64,000 nucleotides of DNA, from the NCBI GenBank assembly GCA_040754335.1, contig JBFMCV010000001.1, forward strand, positions 1 to 64,000, read 5' to 3'. Positions 10,801 to 21,146 of the stretch are shown here, piece by piece. This DNA is from Thermodesulfobacteriota bacterium (GTDB lineage Bacteria; Desulfobacterota_D; UBA1144; Nemesobacterales; UBA2774). Each line of letters starts with the position of its first letter. The stretch's first letter is position 1. A program made the translations under genes and the position numbers. Below the pieces are notes generated by a model. It made no database searches. It was given only the letters and a program-made list of their open reading frames with translations, and had not been told where the DNA came from.

Positions 10801-11958
10801 TACGAGAGGGAGCGTTATCCGCTCGCGCTCGGAGCCAGGCTGAAAATAAACGAAGGCGAGAGGGTCAAGGAAGGTCAGCTCCTGGCGGAGTGGGACCCTT
10901 ACACGACCCCGTTCATTTCCGAATTCGACGGAAAGGTCGGGTTCGTAGACCTCGAGCAGGGTATAACTCTTAAGGAACAGGTAGACGAAGTAACGGGTAT
11001 TTATAAAAAGGTTGTAATCGAATCCAAGAACCTCGACCTCCACCCGGGTCTCGTTATCACGACCGAGGACGGAAGGAGCATACAGTACTCCCTTCCGATA
11101 GGGGCGATCATCGAGGTGAACGAAGGCGACGAGGTGAGCGCGGGCGGAATAGTCGCTAAGATCGCGAGAGCGACCGCGAAAACGAAAGACATCACTGGAG
11201 GTCTCCCCAGGGTAGCCGAGCTCTTCGAGGCGAGGATGCCCAAAGACCCTGCGGTCGTTACGGAGATCGACGGTATAGTCAGCTACGGAAAGGACCTCAA
11301 GGGTAAGAGGCGGGTGGTCGTAACGCCCGAGATCGGCGAGCCCAAGGAATACCTGGTACCGAGAGGAAAGCACGTGCTCGTCAGGGAAGGCGAGCAGGTG
11401 GCTTCAGGGGACCAGCTCGTCGACGGCTCCGTCAACCCGCACGACATACTCAGGATTCGGGGCGAAAGGGCGCTTACGAGGTACCTAGTAGACGAGATAC
11501 AGGAGGTCTACAGGCTCCAGGGCGTCAAGATTAACGACAAGCACATCGAGGCCATAGTGAGGCAGATGCTGAAGAGGGTAAGGATAAAAGACCCGGGCGA
11601 CACCATAATGCTCGTCGGAGAGGCGATCGAAAAGCACATCTTCTTCGAGGAGAACGAGAGGGTTGTCGCGCAGGGCGGAAGACCCGCGTCTGCGGAGCCG
11701 CTCCTCCTCGGCATAACCAGGGCGTCGCTCAGCACGGACAGCTGGCTCTCGGCCGCATCGTTCCAGGAGACCACGAGGGTTCTCACCGAGGCAGCCTGCG
11801 AAGGCAAGGAAGACGGTCTCAGGGGCCTCAAGGAAAACGTGATCATGGGAAGGCTGATACCTGCAGGTACGGGACTCCCGATTTACAGGAACATAGACGT
11901 CGAAGTGCCCGTTCTCGAAGTGCCCGTGCCCGCGGCCGCTTCAGCGGACGAAGAATAA
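7873..11958 (+). CDS. rpoC: RNA polymerase beta-prime subunit
   Basis: The product is about 1361 residues. It shows the N-terminal zinc site with [13 protein letters not shown] and CEKCGVEV (about 68-90), and the absolutely conserved Mg-binding loop [12 protein letters not shown] near residue 457. A second zinc cluster with [14 protein letters not shown] lies near 876, and the trigger-loop region has [20 protein letters not shown] 7873 is preferred to the in-frame GTG 7867, because AGGGAGGGA at 7858-7866 leaves about 8 bases to 7873 but none to 7867. No large lineage insert was noticed. Confidence 0.97.
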   Translation: MDVDTLFEKPKNPSEYSAVKISIASPEKIKEWSHGEVRKPETINYRTFKPERSGLFCAKIFGPVKDYECTCGKYKRLKHRGITCEKCGVEVISSKVRRERMAHIELSSPVAHIWFLRSIPSRIGMLLDMTLKDLEKALYYESYVVLDPGGTNLKFGEVLSEDKYRKAVEEYGHSFKVGMGAETIREMLKKIDLVELSDQLRHEMKNTSSPIKRARIAKRLRICEAFRKSKNRPEWMILTRIPVLPPDLRPLVPLDGGRFATSDLNDLYRRVINRNNRLKKLLELGAPDIIVRNEKRMLQESVDALLENGRRGRPVLGHNHRPLKSLSDIIKGKQGRFRQNLLGKRVDYSGRSVITVGPELKLHQCGIPKQMGLELFRPFIYQKLEKWGAAATIKIAKKLVEQEAPIVWDALDEVIKEHPVLLNRAPTLHRLSIQAFEPILIEDKAIQIHPLVCPAYNADFDGDQMAVHVPLSVEAQTECRALVMSTNNILSPAHGKPIILPTQDIVLGIYYMTRDMAYDKGDGKIFSSIDEVQMAYDSGEIGIHAKIKVRVKGKLYETTAGRVLLYDIMPKDIPFELVNRVMTKRAIEELVDTCFRMAGGKNTVILADRMRTLGFKYSTRAGISISIDDMSIPEKKRDLLQKAQDEVVKVQNQYSQGLITDGERYNKVIDIWARTSDEVAQEMMRDISYEEVIDKEGNVRRGTSSNPIYMMIDSGARGSQTQVRQLAGMRGLMAKPSGEIIETPITSNFREGLTVLQYFISTHGARKGLADTALKTANAGYLTRRLIDVAQDVMIKEFDCGTVEGITVSDLVEGGEIIERVGERVLGRVTVDDIIDPVSGEVIVAANEEIDEQAASKIDEAGSITEVKIRSVLTCETRIGVCVLCYGRNLATGKLVNIGEAVGIIAAQSIGEPGTQLTMRTFHIGGAASQRAAESTLESTHEGTVKFSTVRTVKSKDGSLVVINRTGTLIIVDDKGYERERYPLALGARLKINEGERVKEGQLLAEWDPYTTPFISEFDGKVGFVDLEQGITLKEQVDEVTGIYKKVVIESKNLDLHPGLVITTEDGRSIQYSLPIGAIIEVNEGDEVSAGGIVAKIARATAKTKDITGGLPRVAELFEARMPKDPAVVTEIDGIVSYGKDLKGKRRVVVTPEIGEPKEYLVPRGKHVLVREGEQVASGDQLVDGSVNPHDILRIRGERALTRYLVDEIQEVYRLQGVKINDKHIEAIVRQMLKRVRIKDPGDTIMLVGEAIEKHIFFEENERVVAQGGRPASAEPLLLGITRASLSTDSWLSAASFQETTRVLTEAACEGKEDGLRGLKENVIMGRLIPAGTGLPIYRNIDVEVPVLEVPVPAAASADEE

Positions 11959-11973
11959 CAATTGCGAATAAAC

Positions 11974-12005
11974 CGGGTCGGGGAGCCTCACCGCTCCCGG
12001 GCCCG
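11974..12005 (+). terminator. Strong GC-rich hairpin after rpoC
   Basis: Thirteen bases at 11974-11986 pair with 11993-12005 around CTCACC, with one G-G mismatch and one G-T pair. The core is GGGAGC/GCTCCC. The following ATATCTCTATTCTTTC is pyrimidine-rich but not a clean T run. Its place 16 bases after the rpoC stop suggests it ends or weakens the rpoBC message before valS. Confidence 0.55.
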
Positions 12006-12036
12006 ATATCTCTATTCTTTCAATCATTAAGCCGAT

Positions 12037-14748
12037 ATGCCTGACGAAAATAAAACCCAAATGGATAAGGTCTATGATCCGAAGAAGGTTGAAGAGAAGT
12101 GGTACGCCGACTGGATCGAAAAGGGTTACTATAAGTCGTCGACGTCGTCGGGTCAAAAACCCCCTTATTCCATCGTAATCCCTCCTCCGAACGTGACGGG
12201 GTCCCTCCACATCGGACACGCTCTCAACAACACGCTCCAGGACATCCTCATACGCTGGAAGAGGATGAAGGGGTCGGACGCCCTATGGGTTCCCGGCACA
12301 GACCACGCCGGTATAGCGACGCAGATGATGGTGGAGCGCGAGCTCGAGAAGGAAGGCACGTCCAGGGTGAAGATGGGCAGGGGCGCCTTCGTCGAGCGGG
12401 TCTGGAAGTGGAAGGAGGAGTCGGGCGATACGATCACGCGCCAGTTAAGGCGCCTGGGCGCTCTCCCGGATTGGGAAATGGAGCGGTTCACCATGGACGA
12501 AGGGCTTTCTCACGCGGTGAGGAAGGTATTCGTCGACCTCTACAATGAGAAGCTCATATACAAGGACAAGAGGCTCGTCAACTGGGACCCGAAGCTCTGC
12601 ACGGCGATCTCCGATCTCGAGGTCGACCAGCGCGAGGTATCGGGGCATTTCTGGCATTTCAAATATCCTATCGAGGGCAGAAAGAACGAATTCATAACGG
12701 TCGCAACAACGAGGCCCGAGACGATGCTCGGCGACACCGCCGTCGCTGTGCATCCGGACGATGCGCGTTACAAGCACCTCGTCGGGAAGAACGCGGTTCT
12801 CCCGCTTGCCGAGAGGCCCATACCGATAATCGCGGACGAATACAGCGACCCCGAGAAGGGGACGGGGGCGGTGAAGATCACCCCGGCCCACGACTTCAAC
12901 GACTTCGAGGTCGGGCGTCGGCACGGCCTCCCGATGATAAACATATTCGACGAGACCGCCCGCCTTAACGACAACGCCCCCGCTAAATACAGGGGGCTCG
13001 ACAGGTTCGAGGCGAGGAAGCGCGTGATTGAGGACATGGAGGCTCTCGGCTTACTCGACAAGGTGGAAGATACCCGGCACACGGTCCCATACGGAGACAG
13101 GTCGGGCGCGGTGGTCGAGCCCTGGCTCACGGACCAGTGGTACGTTGACGCGGCGACCCTCGCTGTGCCCGCGATAAAGGCCGTGGAGGAAGGGAGGATA
13201 AGGTTCGTCCCTAAATACTGGGAGAGCACTTATTTCGAGTGGCTTAAGAAAATAGAGCCCTGGTGCATATCCCGCCAGCTCTGGTGGGGTCATCAGATAC
13301 CGGCCTGGTACGCGCCCGATGGGGAGATATTCGTCGCTCTTACGGAAGAAGAGGCGCAGAAGGCTGCGAAAGAGCATTACGGAAAGGAAACGGAATTGAA
13401 GAGGGACCCTGACGTCCTCGATACGTGGTTCTCGTCCGGGCTCTGGCCGTTCTCGACGCTCGGGTGGCCCGAAGAAACACCCGAGCTCAAGAGATACTAT
13501 CCGACGAGCGTACTCGTCACGGGGTTCGACATAATCTTCTTCTGGGTCGCGCGCATGATCATGCAGGGACTCCACTTTATGGGTGAGGTGCCGTTCAGGG
13601 AAGTCTACATACACGGGCTCATTAGGGACGAAAAAGGGCACAAGATGAGCAAGACCCGCGGGAACGTCATAGACCCCCTCGACGTGATAGAAGAAAACGG
13701 GGCCGACGCCTTGAGGTTCAGCCTGACCGCTCTCGCCACTCAGGGGAGGGACATAAAGCTCTCCATGCCAGTCATTCAGGGCTACAGGAACTTCATAAAC
13801 AAGATATGGAACGCCTCCCGCTTCCTCATAATGAACCTCGGGGAATACGACGACAGCGTAAAAATTCCAGACGACGAGCTTTCCACGTACGATAAGTGGA
13901 TACTCATGAAGCTGAACGAAACTGTAAAAGAGGTGGGCGACTCGTTCGAGGGCTATGAATTCGACAAGGCGGCGGGTGCCATATACAAGTTCTTCTGGTC
14001 GGAATACTGCGACTGGTATATAGAGTCTGTAAAGCCTGTGCTATACGGGGACGACCCACAAGGGAAGCAAAGGACGAAGGGCGTCCTCGTGCGTGTGCTC
14101 AAGACCGCATTACAATTGCTTCACCCGATTGCCCCCTTCATATCGGAAGAGCTCTACCAGAGGCTCCGCGTGTTCGGGGTTGAACTTAACGCCGTCGACG
14201 GCGGCGCTGCGGAGAGCATAGTGGTAAGCTCGTTCCCCGAATGTAACGAAACCCAGATCTTCCGCGACGAGCACGACGAGGTCGAGCTTATGAAGGAGAT
14301 CGTCGTCGGGATAAGGAACCTCCGGGCAGTGATCGGGCTCCACCCGTCCGAGAAGGTGAGCGTCGTGCTTCTTCCCGAGAGCGCGAAGGCGCGTAAGCAG
14401 ATAGAGGCCAACAGGGGCTTCATACTCAGCCTTGCGTCACTCTCCGGGTTCGAGATCGCGAAGAAAGACAAGCCTAAAAAGGCAATCGCCCAAGTCATAC
14501 CGGGCGTCGAGATATTCCTCCCAGTCGAAGGGCTCATCGATGTCGGGAAAGAGACCGAGAGGATAAAGAAAGAGATAGGCAAGATTTCCAAAGACCTTGA
14601 ACGAACCGAAAAGAAGCTCTCCAACCCCGAATTCCTCGAACGCGCCCCCGAAGAGGTCGTCCAGAAAGAGCGCGCAATCTTCGAGGAGCTATCCTTTCAG
14701 ATAAAGAAGATGGAAGACGTGCTCAACAAGCTGAGCGAGATAGGTTAG
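12037..14748 (+). CDS. valS: Valine-tRNA ligase
   Basis: This 903-residue class I aminoacyl-tRNA synthetase charges tRNA-Val. Visible features are PPPNVTGSLHIGHALNN with HIGH at residues 58-61, the CP1 editing domain with TTRPETMLGDTAVAVHP, WCISRQLWWGHQIPAW, and KMSKT at 536-540 in place of KMSKS. A C-terminal coiled coil (last about 70 residues, charged heptads) is typical of ValRS. ATG 12037 lacks an evident ribosome-binding site; ATG 12061 is an alternative. It directly follows rpoC, instead of the rpsL-rpsG genes commonly found there. Confidence 0.96.
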   Translation: MPDENKTQMDKVYDPKKVEEKWYADWIEKGYYKSSTSSGQKPPYSIVIPPPNVTGSLHIGHALNNTLQDILIRWKRMKGSDALWVPGTDHAGIATQMMVERELEKEGTSRVKMGRGAFVERVWKWKEESGDTITRQLRRLGALPDWEMERFTMDEGLSHAVRKVFVDLYNEKLIYKDKRLVNWDPKLCTAISDLEVDQREVSGHFWHFKYPIEGRKNEFITVATTRPETMLGDTAVAVHPDDARYKHLVGKNAVLPLAERPIPIIADEYSDPEKGTGAVKITPAHDFNDFEVGRRHGLPMINIFDETARLNDNAPAKYRGLDRFEARKRVIEDMEALGLLDKVEDTRHTVPYGDRSGAVVEPWLTDQWYVDAATLAVPAIKAVEEGRIRFVPKYWESTYFEWLKKIEPWCISRQLWWGHQIPAWYAPDGEIFVALTEEEAQKAAKEHYGKETELKRDPDVLDTWFSSGLWPFSTLGWPEETPELKRYYPTSVLVTGFDIIFFWVARMIMQGLHFMGEVPFREVYIHGLIRDEKGHKMSKTRGNVIDPLDVIEENGADALRFSLTALATQGRDIKLSMPVIQGYRNFINKIWNASRFLIMNLGEYDDSVKIPDDELSTYDKWILMKLNETVKEVGDSFEGYEFDKAAGAIYKFFWSEYCDWYIESVKPVLYGDDPQGKQRTKGVLVRVLKTALQLLHPIAPFISEELYQRLRVFGVELNAVDGGAAESIVVSSFPECNETQIFRDEHDEVELMKEIVVGIRNLRAVIGLHPSEKVSVVLLPESAKARKQIEANRGFILSLASLSGFEIAKKDKPKKAIAQVIPGVEIFLPVEGLIDVGKETERIKKEIGKISKDLERTEKKLSNPEFLERAPEEVVQKERAIFEELSFQIKKMEDVLNKLSEIG

Positions 14749-14800
14749 ATTATAAATCACTCAAATCTGTCTTGGATTTTCTCGCTACCCGCAAAAGCCA

Positions 14801-14932
14801 TTAGCGCCTTTCAAGCTCCCGCTCCATCGCGTCGAGCACAATCTTGCTCATAGCGCAGTTGTGCTTTTTTGCCCTCATTTTGAGGCGCTTGTGCAAGGCG
14901 TCGGGGGTGTTTTTAATTTGAAGGTTTGCCAT
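14801..14932 (-). CDS. Small ribbon-helix-helix antitoxin-like protein (orphan)
   Basis: A 43-residue frame on the minus strand starts MANLQIKNTPDALHKRLKMR and ends with IVLDAMERELERR. The N-terminal strand, ANLQIKN-P--LH-RL-RA, followed by a helix-turn-helix with S-IV-DA, is the pattern of FitA/VapB-type ribbon-helix-helix antitoxins. These bind operator DNA as dimers and neutralise PIN-domain toxins. No toxin follows: its TAA overlaps an ATG (TAATG), but that second frame ends after 14 codons and shows no PIN motif. The gene is convergent with valS, 52 bases away. Family assignment is from pattern only. It may be a remnant or a solitary regulator. Confidence 0.72.
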   Translation of the reverse strand: MANLQIKNTPDALHKRLKMRAKKHNCAMSKIVLDAMERELERR

Positions 14933-15055
14933 ATCATGACGATAGCGCTTTATTATAATGACGACAACATGCTAAAGAAAGAGGGTCAAATAGATAATCT
15001 ATTCAGAGAGTAGAAACCTGTGCTGGTAAGATAATATGAGTATTTTTCAGCTGTG

Positions 15056-16474
15056 TCACTCCCCGAAAAGGCCCAACTGTTTTTGTTTGGTCTTCTTGAG
15101 GTCGGTTAGCTCGACGGGGTATCTGCCGGAGAAGCAGGCGTTGCAGAAGCTCTCTGTGCCGTTCATCTTCTTGGTGTCGTCGACCGCCTTCATTACGCCT
15201 TCGAGGCTTAAATAACCCAGTGAATCGGATGTTATGTACTTTCTTATCTCGTCAATATCCAAAGAATTGGCGATCAACTCTTCCTTGAGCGGCGTGTCTA
15301 TGCCGTAATAGCACGAGAACTTCGTCGGGGGCGAGCTTATTCTCATATGTACTTCCTTCGCTCCGGCCGCGCGCACCATCTTCACTATCTTCCTCGACGT
15401 TGTCCCCCTCACTATAGAGTCGTCCACTATCACGACCCTTTTGCCTTCGAGCACTTCCTTTATCGCGTTCAGCTTGAGCCTAACGCCGAAGTTCCTTATC
15501 GACTGCTGGGGCTCTATGAACGTCCTCCCTACGTAGTGGCTCCTAAGTAGCCCCAATTCGAGCGGGAGCCCGGATTCCTCGGAGAACCCCATGGCCGCGG
15601 GCACACCGGAATCAGGGACAGCGACGATTATATCCGCGTCGGCTGGCTGCTCTATTGCGAGCTGCTTTCCTAGTGCCCTCCTCACCTGGTACACGTTCCT
15701 TCCCGTCTGGAAGCTGTCGGGCCTCGCGAAATAGATGTATTCGAATACGCAGTATGCGTGCCTGGCCTCCGGGAAGGGCTTGAACGACTCGGTGCCGTTT
15801 TCATTCACTACGACTATCTCGCCCGGCTCTATCTCCCTGACAAACTCGGCCTCTATGAGATCGAAAGCGCAGGTCTCGGACGCGAACACGACCGAGTCCC
15901 CGAGCTTGCCCATGACGAGAGGCCTGAACCCGTAGGGGTCCCTCACTGCTATCATGGCTTCGGGCGTGAGGAAGAGGAGCGAATAGGCCCCCTTGCACTT
16001 GGCAAGGGCTTCTACGATCCTCTGGAGGAGGGTCTCTTCTTTCGATTTCGCGATTAAATGTACGATGACTTCTGTGTCCGTCGTGGACTGGAATATCGCG
16101 CCTTCGGCTTCGAGCTCTTCTCTCAATGTCCTCGCGTTAGTCAGGTTGCCGTTATGCGCAATGGCGAGGGCCCCGCGGAAATAGTTGATGACGATGGGCT
16201 GCATGTTCTTCGCCTGGCTCGAGCCCGTGGTCGAGTAGCGCACGTGCCCGATCGCGTTCTGCCCCGTGAGGTGCGATAGTATGTCTTCCGTGAAAATGTC
16301 GGAGACGAGACCCATGGCGCGGTGGTTGTGGAGGTTTACGCCGTCAGAGGTTACGATGCCGGCGCTTTCCTGTCCCCTGTGCTGGAGCGCATGAAGCCCC
16401 AGGTATGTGAGGTTTGAAGCCTCGACATGACCGTAGATGCCGAATACGCCGCACTCTTCTTTAAGCTTTGGCAT
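15056..16474 (-). CDS. purF: Amidophosphoribosyltransferase
   Basis: This 472-residue protein catalyses the first committed step of purine synthesis, PRPP plus glutamine to phosphoribosylamine. The Ntn-type glutaminase has a short propeptide (MPKLKEE) before Cys8, the presumed nucleophile after cleavage, then GVFGIYGH and [13 protein letters not shown]-like RYSTTGSS. The PRPP loop reads [14 protein letters not shown]. Cysteines in [14 protein letters not shown] and [10 protein letters not shown] suggest the Bacillus-type iron-sulfur enzyme. The start overlaps the end of purL by 14 bases, so both are in one operon. Confidence 0.97.
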   Translation of the reverse strand: MPKLKEECGVFGIYGHVEASNLTYLGLHALQHRGQESAGIVTSDGVNLHNHRAMGLVSDIFTEDILSHLTGQNAIGHVRYSTTGSSQAKNMQPIVINYFRGALAIAHNGNLTNARTLREELEAEGAIFQSTTDTEVIVHLIAKSKEETLLQRIVEALAKCKGAYSLLFLTPEAMIAVRDPYGFRPLVMGKLGDSVVFASETCAFDLIEAEFVREIEPGEIVVVNENGTESFKPFPEARHAYCVFEYIYFARPDSFQTGRNVYQVRRALGKQLAIEQPADADIIVAVPDSGVPAAMGFSEESGLPLELGLLRSHYVGRTFIEPQQSIRNFGVRLKLNAIKEVLEGKRVVIVDDSIVRGTTSRKIVKMVRAAGAKEVHMRISSPPTKFSCYYGIDTPLKEELIANSLDIDEIRKYITSDSLGYLSLEGVMKAVDDTKKMNGTESFCNACFSGRYPVELTDLKKTKQKQLGLFGE

Positions 16475-18671
16475 AGCTTTTAAGGTTGTTCTCGAAACCC
16501 CCCGCCCAGGCTCTCCGGGCTTCCGATACCGGAATATCTATCAATCCCTTTATTAAAAACCCCTGCCCTCCGACCGTTCCAATTACGCTCATGGGTACAT
16601 TATTTGATTCCGAAATTTTTCTAAGGATTCCTAAGTCTTTTTCGTCGAGTGAAACGACCGCTCTCGCCTGGGATTCCGAAAATAAGAGTGCATCCCTTCT
16701 GATTGAGCCTGACAGTTCGACCTCAATGCCTAAAGTGTATTCCGGGGTGAAACAGGATTCTGCGAGCGAAAGAGCTATCCCTCCCTCGGAAAGATCGTGC
16801 GCCGACTTAATTATACCCCTATCCGCCGCTTCTAGCAAAGCCCGGACAAGGTTCGATTCCGCCTCGAGATCGAGTACCGGAGGCTCCCCCGCAACTATGC
16901 CGCGGACCTGCTTCAAATACTCGCTCCCTCCCAGCTCTTCCTTCGTTTCTCCTAAAAGGACTATCGTATCCCCTTCGTCCTTAAACCACTGTGTTATATG
17001 CTTTTCGACATCGGCAATGAGGCCTACCATTCCGATCGCGGGCGTCGGGTATATGGCTTTACGGCCCGTCTGGTTGTAGAAGCTCACGTTCCCGCTCACG
17101 ACAGGGGTGTTGAGGCTGAGCGCCGCCTCGGATATGCCCTCTATCGCCCGTTTGAACTGCCACATCACTCCGGGCTCCTCCGGGCTCCCGAAATTTAGGC
17201 AGTCGGTGATAGCTAGCGGTATCGCCCCCGAGCAGGCAAGGTTCCTGGCGCTCTCGGCGACCGCGATTGCTCCCCCCGTGTAAGGGTCGAGGTAACAGTA
17301 TGTGGAGTTGCAGTTGACCGTCATCGCGAGGGCTTTCTTAGTGCCTTTTATCCTTACGACCGCAGCGTCCGAGCCCGGGAGCACGACCGTGTTCGTCCTG
17401 ACCATGTAATCGTACTGCTCCCATACGGAGCGCTTCTCCGCAAGCGTGGGCGAGGAGAGGAGCTTCAAAAGCACAATGTTGAGGTCCTTCGGGACAGGTA
17501 TGGAGGATAGATCCAGATTCCTCGTTTCTTTTATATACGCGGGCTCGCTGAAGGGCCTGTCGTAAACAGGCGCCTCTTCCGAGATGAGGCTTATCGGTAT
17601 CTCTGCGACGGTCTTTCCCTCTTCCGCGATGACGAGCCTGCCCGAGTCCGTCACCTCTCCGATGACGCTGAAGTCGAGCCCCCATTTCCTGAATATTTTT
17701 TCAGCTATTTCCTCTTTCCCTTTTTCGAGCACGATGAGCATGCGCTCCTGCGATTCGGAGAGCATTACCTCGTAGGGCGTCATGGACTCTTCCCTCCTCG
17801 GCACCTTCTCGATGTCGATCCTTATGCCCGTGCCTGCCCTCTCGGCCATCTCCGTGGAAGAAGACGTGAGCCCTGCCGCCCCCATATCCTGTATGCCCAC
17901 TACGACGCCCGTCTTGAATAATTCGAGGCAGGCTTCGAGGAGGAGCTTTTCGGTAAACGGGTCGCCCACCTGAACGGCGGGCCTTTTCTCCTCGGCTTCC
18001 TTGGTGAATGTCTCTGATGCCATTACGGCGCCGTGTATGCCGTCCCTTCCCGTCTTAGAGCCGACATAGATTACAGGGTTCCCCAGTCCCTTTGCGTAGC
18101 CCCTGAATATTTCGTCCTTATTCGTGATCCCGAGGGCGAATACGTTGACGAGGGGGTTGCCGTTGTAGCATTCGTCGAAGTAAACCTCCCCGCCCACGGT
18201 CGGTATCCCTATGCAGTTCCCGTAACCCGCTATGCCCGATACGACCCCGCCCACGAGGTATTTTGTCTTGGGCAGGGATGGGTCGCCGAACCTGAGTGAA
18301 TCCAGTACCGCGATAGGCCTCGCCCCCATCGTGAATATGTCCCGCAATATGCCTCCAACTCCCGTGGCTGCGCCCTGGTAAGGCTCGATGAACGACGGGT
18401 GGTTATGGCTCTCCATCTTGAAAACGGCGCATTGCCCGTCGCCGATATCTATAATGCCGGCGTTCTCCCCGGGGCCCTGTATGACCACTTCGCCCGACGT
18501 GGGGAATTTTCTCAGGTGGACTCTCGAGCTTTTGTAGGAGCAGTGTTCGGACCACATGGCGGCTAGGATGCCGAGCTCGGTGATATTGGGCTCCCTGCCG
18601 AGTGTATCCACTATCTTTTTGTATTCTTCTTCGGTCAGCCCGTGGTCAAGAGCGGTTTTCAGGTCGGACAT
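16461..18671 (-). CDS. purL: Phosphoribosylformylglycinamidine synthase subunit PurL (short form)
   Basis: At 736 residues this is the small PurL, which needs separate PurS and PurQ partners to make FGAM from FGAR, ATP and glutamine. Motifs include [20 protein letters not shown] near the N terminus, the ATP-site [33 protein letters not shown], and [15 protein letters not shown]. The C-terminal half repeats the AIR-synthetase fold ([14 protein letters not shown]). purF follows with a 14-base overlap. Neither purS nor purQ is nearby, so they must be elsewhere on the chromosome. Confidence 0.96.
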   Translation of the reverse strand: MSDLKTALDHGLTEEEYKKIVDTLGREPNITELGILAAMWSEHCSYKSSRVHLRKFPTSGEVVIQGPGENAGIIDIGDGQCAVFKMESHNHPSFIEPYQGAATGVGGILRDIFTMGARPIAVLDSLRFGDPSLPKTKYLVGGVVSGIAGYGNCIGIPTVGGEVYFDECYNGNPLVNVFALGITNKDEIFRGYAKGLGNPVIYVGSKTGRDGIHGAVMASETFTKEAEEKRPAVQVGDPFTEKLLLEACLELFKTGVVVGIQDMGAAGLTSSSTEMAERAGTGIRIDIEKVPRREESMTPYEVMLSESQERMLIVLEKGKEEIAEKIFRKWGLDFSVIGEVTDSGRLVIAEEGKTVAEIPISLISEEAPVYDRPFSEPAYIKETRNLDLSSIPVPKDLNIVLLKLLSSPTLAEKRSVWEQYDYMVRTNTVVLPGSDAAVVRIKGTKKALAMTVNCNSTYCYLDPYTGGAIAVAESARNLACSGAIPLAITDCLNFGSPEEPGVMWQFKRAIEGISEAALSLNTPVVSGNVSFYNQTGRKAIYPTPAIGMVGLIADVEKHITQWFKDEGDTIVLLGETKEELGGSEYLKQVRGIVAGEPPVLDLEAESNLVRALLEAADRGIIKSAHDLSEGGIALSLAESCFTPEYTLGIEVELSGSIRRDALLFSESQARAVVSLDEKDLGILRKISESNNVPMSVIGTVGGQGFLIKGLIDIPVSEARRAWAGGFENNLKSYAKA

Positions 18672-18797
18672 TTAGTCTCTATCACTCTCTATAAGTTAAT
18701 ATACCAGTTATTAGGGGTCTAATCACCGGATGTGCTTCGAACTACCTATATCTGCGGGATAATTTAATTTGACATCATTTTCGCCGTTGTCAAAATC

Positions 18798-18821
18798 GAT
18801 GGATCACATCCATCCGTTTTT
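18798..18821 (+). terminator. Hairpin with T tract upstream of the PrsW-like gene
   Basis: GATGGAT (18798-18804), loop CAC, ATCCATC (18808-18814), then CGTTTTT. The stem is seven pairs with a three-base loop. No + strand gene ends nearby, so it could attenuate a leader or be incidental. A TTGACA at 18769-18774 lies upstream, but without a convincing -10 at the right spacing. Confidence 0.3.
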
Positions 18822-18896
18822 GTTAAGATATTGCATTACGGCGCACCGGGAGTCCTTGCAATCACGGTTATTAGACACTAATATGATTATCAATTT

Positions 18897-19889
18897 ATGG
18901 ACCACGCGATCATTTTCGTTTCATTGATAGTGGCTGTCGCCCCCATGGTGGCGCTGCTCTTTTTCATCTGGTGGGTCGACCAGTACGACAGGGAGCCGCT
19001 CAAATACGTGTTCGCGTCTTTCCTCTGGGGCGGTCTCGGGGCGATTGCCTTTTCCATACTCGGTACTGAAGCCGGAATAAGGATGCTGGGGGGCTTCGTG
19101 AACAGTACCGGGTTCGATTTTCCGGCCGTGGTCCTGGCCCCTTTCATAGAGGAATTCATGAAGGGTCTCATAGTTTTCTTCCTCCTCAGGTACAGGCATT
19201 TCGATAACGTAACAGACGGTCTCGTTTACGGCGCCGCCTCCGGTCTCGGGTTCGGCATGACGGAGAATTTCATGTACTTCACCCAGTTCGCCGGTAATTC
19301 GCCCGGCTACGAGTGGCTGAACCTCCTCTTCGTGAGGAGCATGATGACGGCGAACATGCACTGCGCGGCGAGCGCCACGTTCGGCGCCGGAATAAGCAAA
19401 CTGAAGGACGGAGGGAAAAACGCCTGGCTGTCCGTGGGCGGATTTTATCTACTGGCCGTGTTCCTACACGCCACGTGGAACTTCCTCGTCACGTCGAGGG
19501 TTGAGGCCTACTGGGGACTTGCGGTTATCATCCTTTTCGTTTATATCGTTTTCATATTCGTGATTTTCGTGAAGGGGATTCTCGGAGAGAGGAAGCAGCG
19601 GGAAGTGGTCCTCGTAGAGGAGTTCGACCTGGGTGTCCTGCCCGCCGATCATAGAAAGATATTGATGTCCTACAGGGCGATGAGGAAGGGGGGCTGGTTC
19701 CCCGAGTATCTGAATAAGGACAAATACCTCTCGCTCGTAAGCAGGCTCGCCTTACGCAAAACATCTTATTACAAATCTGAGGGCAGCCGGCAGGCCGCCC
19801 TCCAGAAGGAGATAGTCGAGCTCAGGGTGGAGCTCAAGAGGTTCGCCGACCTATTGCAGCAATTACAACAGGAAAAGGCCGCGACTTAG
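18897..19889 (+). CDS. PrsW-family intramembrane protease
   Basis: This 330-residue protein has about seven hydrophobic segments up to residue 225, then a charged cytoplasmic tail with a coiled-coil end (about 295-328). The PrsW/CPBP-type motifs are visible: EExxK at E85, E86 and K89 (APFIEEFMKG), EN at 123-124 (GMTENFMYF), H155 (TANMHCAA) and H191-N195 (LHATWNFL). In Bacillus, PrsW clips an anti-sigma factor during envelope stress. The substrate here is unknown. The gene stands alone, divergent from purL and 165 bases before rlmN. The cytoplasmic tail of about 100 residues is longer than in the minimal family member. Confidence 0.82.
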   Translation: MDHAIIFVSLIVAVAPMVALLFFIWWVDQYDREPLKYVFASFLWGGLGAIAFSILGTEAGIRMLGGFVNSTGFDFPAVVLAPFIEEFMKGLIVFFLLRYRHFDNVTDGLVYGAASGLGFGMTENFMYFTQFAGNSPGYEWLNLLFVRSMMTANMHCAASATFGAGISKLKDGGKNAWLSVGGFYLLAVFLHATWNFLVTSRVEAYWGLAVIILFVYIVFIFVIFVKGILGERKQREVVLVEEFDLGVLPADHRKILMSYRAMRKGGWFPEYLNKDKYLSLVSRLALRKTSYYKSEGSRQAALQKEIVELRVELKRFADLLQQLQQEKAAT

Positions 19890-20054
19890 TTACGTTTTTT
19901 TTTCGATTTGCCGGTTTCCCCCCCTGAAATCGTATTGCTCCGTCATGCCGTTTTTAAGGGTTCCGCCTATTGTATAAATTTTATGCCCCCTGTATCCTTA
20001 CTTGGATAATAAAATCACGGGTTTAACGATATAAAGAAGAGATAGAAAGAAGAA

Positions 20055-21116
20055 ATGAACATCAAGGATTTGAGTCCGGTGGAATTAGAAAAATTCATTA
20101 CGGATAATGGATTAGAGCCGTTCCGCGCCCGCCAGATCGGCAAATGGCTTTACAGAAAGGGTGCCCTGTCGTTCGACGAAATGACGGATCTCTCCAAGGG
20201 CACTAGAGAGCTGCTCAAGAGCACATTCTCAGCGGGAGATTCGATGGAGATAGCGGAAGAGCAGGTATCGGCCGACGGCACGAGGAAGTTCCTTTTCAGA
20301 CTCCTCGACGGCAAGCAGATAGAGAGTGTTCTGATTCCCGACAAGGGGAGGCACACGCTCTGCATATCTTCACAGGTCGGATGCGCGCTGGGGTGCACGT
20401 TCTGCCTCACCGGCACGATCGGGAAAATAAGGAACCTGACTCCTTCCGAAATTATAGATCAATACATGCTCGTCAACCGCCTGACGGGCGGCTCTGTCAC
20501 CAATATCGTATTTATGGGAATGGGGGAGCCGCTGGACAACCTTGAGAACCTCGTGAGGGCGCTCAAGACCATGACGGACGAGAATTTCCTCGGTCTCTCG
20601 CCCAGGAGGATAACGGTTTCTACTTCGGGCATCGTTCCGAAAATAAAAGAGCTTGGCGAGCAGGTCTCCGTCAACCTGGCCGTGTCGCTCAACGCGCCGC
20701 GGGACGAATTGAGGGACGTCATTATGCCTATAAATAAAAGGTATCCGATAAAGGAGCTCATCAAGGCGAGCGTGAAATTCCCCGTGCCCCCGAGGAAAGC
20801 GCTCATGTTCGAGTATGTCCTTTTGAGCAAGGTCAACGATTCCGACAGGGACGCTTACGACCTGGGACACCTGCTATCCGGTATAAATTGCAAAGTGAAC
20901 CTCATTCCCTTCAACGAGGCTGGTCCTCTGCCTTACCGCTCGCCGACTCGTGAGAGGGTGCTCCGTTTCCAGGAGATACTGGTGTCGTTCGGGTTGAACG
21001 TCAGGATAAGGAAGAGCAGGGGGCGGGATATCCTGGGGGCATGCGGTCAGCTTGCCGCCGAATACCCGGTCAGGAAAATAAAGAACATTAAAGTCTCGGC
21101 TCAGGCGGTTTTATAA
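20055..21116 (+). CDS. rlmN: Dual-specificity 23S rRNA/tRNA adenine C2-methyltransferase RlmN
   Basis: This 353-residue radical SAM enzyme methylates A2503 of 23S rRNA and A37 of some tRNAs. The cluster motif CALGCTFC lies at residues 110-117 (Cys110, 114, 117). It is preceded by QVG and followed by LTGTIGKIRNL, as in RlmN. The methyl-carrying C-terminal Cys lies in GACGQLAAEYP (Cys330). FMGMGEPLDN is the SAM-contact motif. Start ATG 20055 lies in a purine-rich leader (AGAAGAGATAGAAAGAAGAA). alaS follows 30 bases later. Confidence 0.96.
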   Translation: MNIKDLSPVELEKFITDNGLEPFRARQIGKWLYRKGALSFDEMTDLSKGTRELLKSTFSAGDSMEIAEEQVSADGTRKFLFRLLDGKQIESVLIPDKGRHTLCISSQVGCALGCTFCLTGTIGKIRNLTPSEIIDQYMLVNRLTGGSVTNIVFMGMGEPLDNLENLVRALKTMTDENFLGLSPRRITVSTSGIVPKIKELGEQVSVNLAVSLNAPRDELRDVIMPINKRYPIKELIKASVKFPVPPRKALMFEYVLLSKVNDSDRDAYDLGHLLSGINCKVNLIPFNEAGPLPYRSPTRERVLRFQEILVSFGLNVRIRKSRGRDILGACGQLAAEYPVRKIKNIKVSAQAVL

Positions 21117-21146
21117 GGTTAAAACAAACACGGGAATCTCGGTCAT

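Noticed and set aside
14749-14800. Toxin (PIN) gene expected after the antitoxin-like frame
   Set aside because: Only 52 bases separate its stop from valS; the overlapping frame encodes 14 residues without PIN-type Asp residues.
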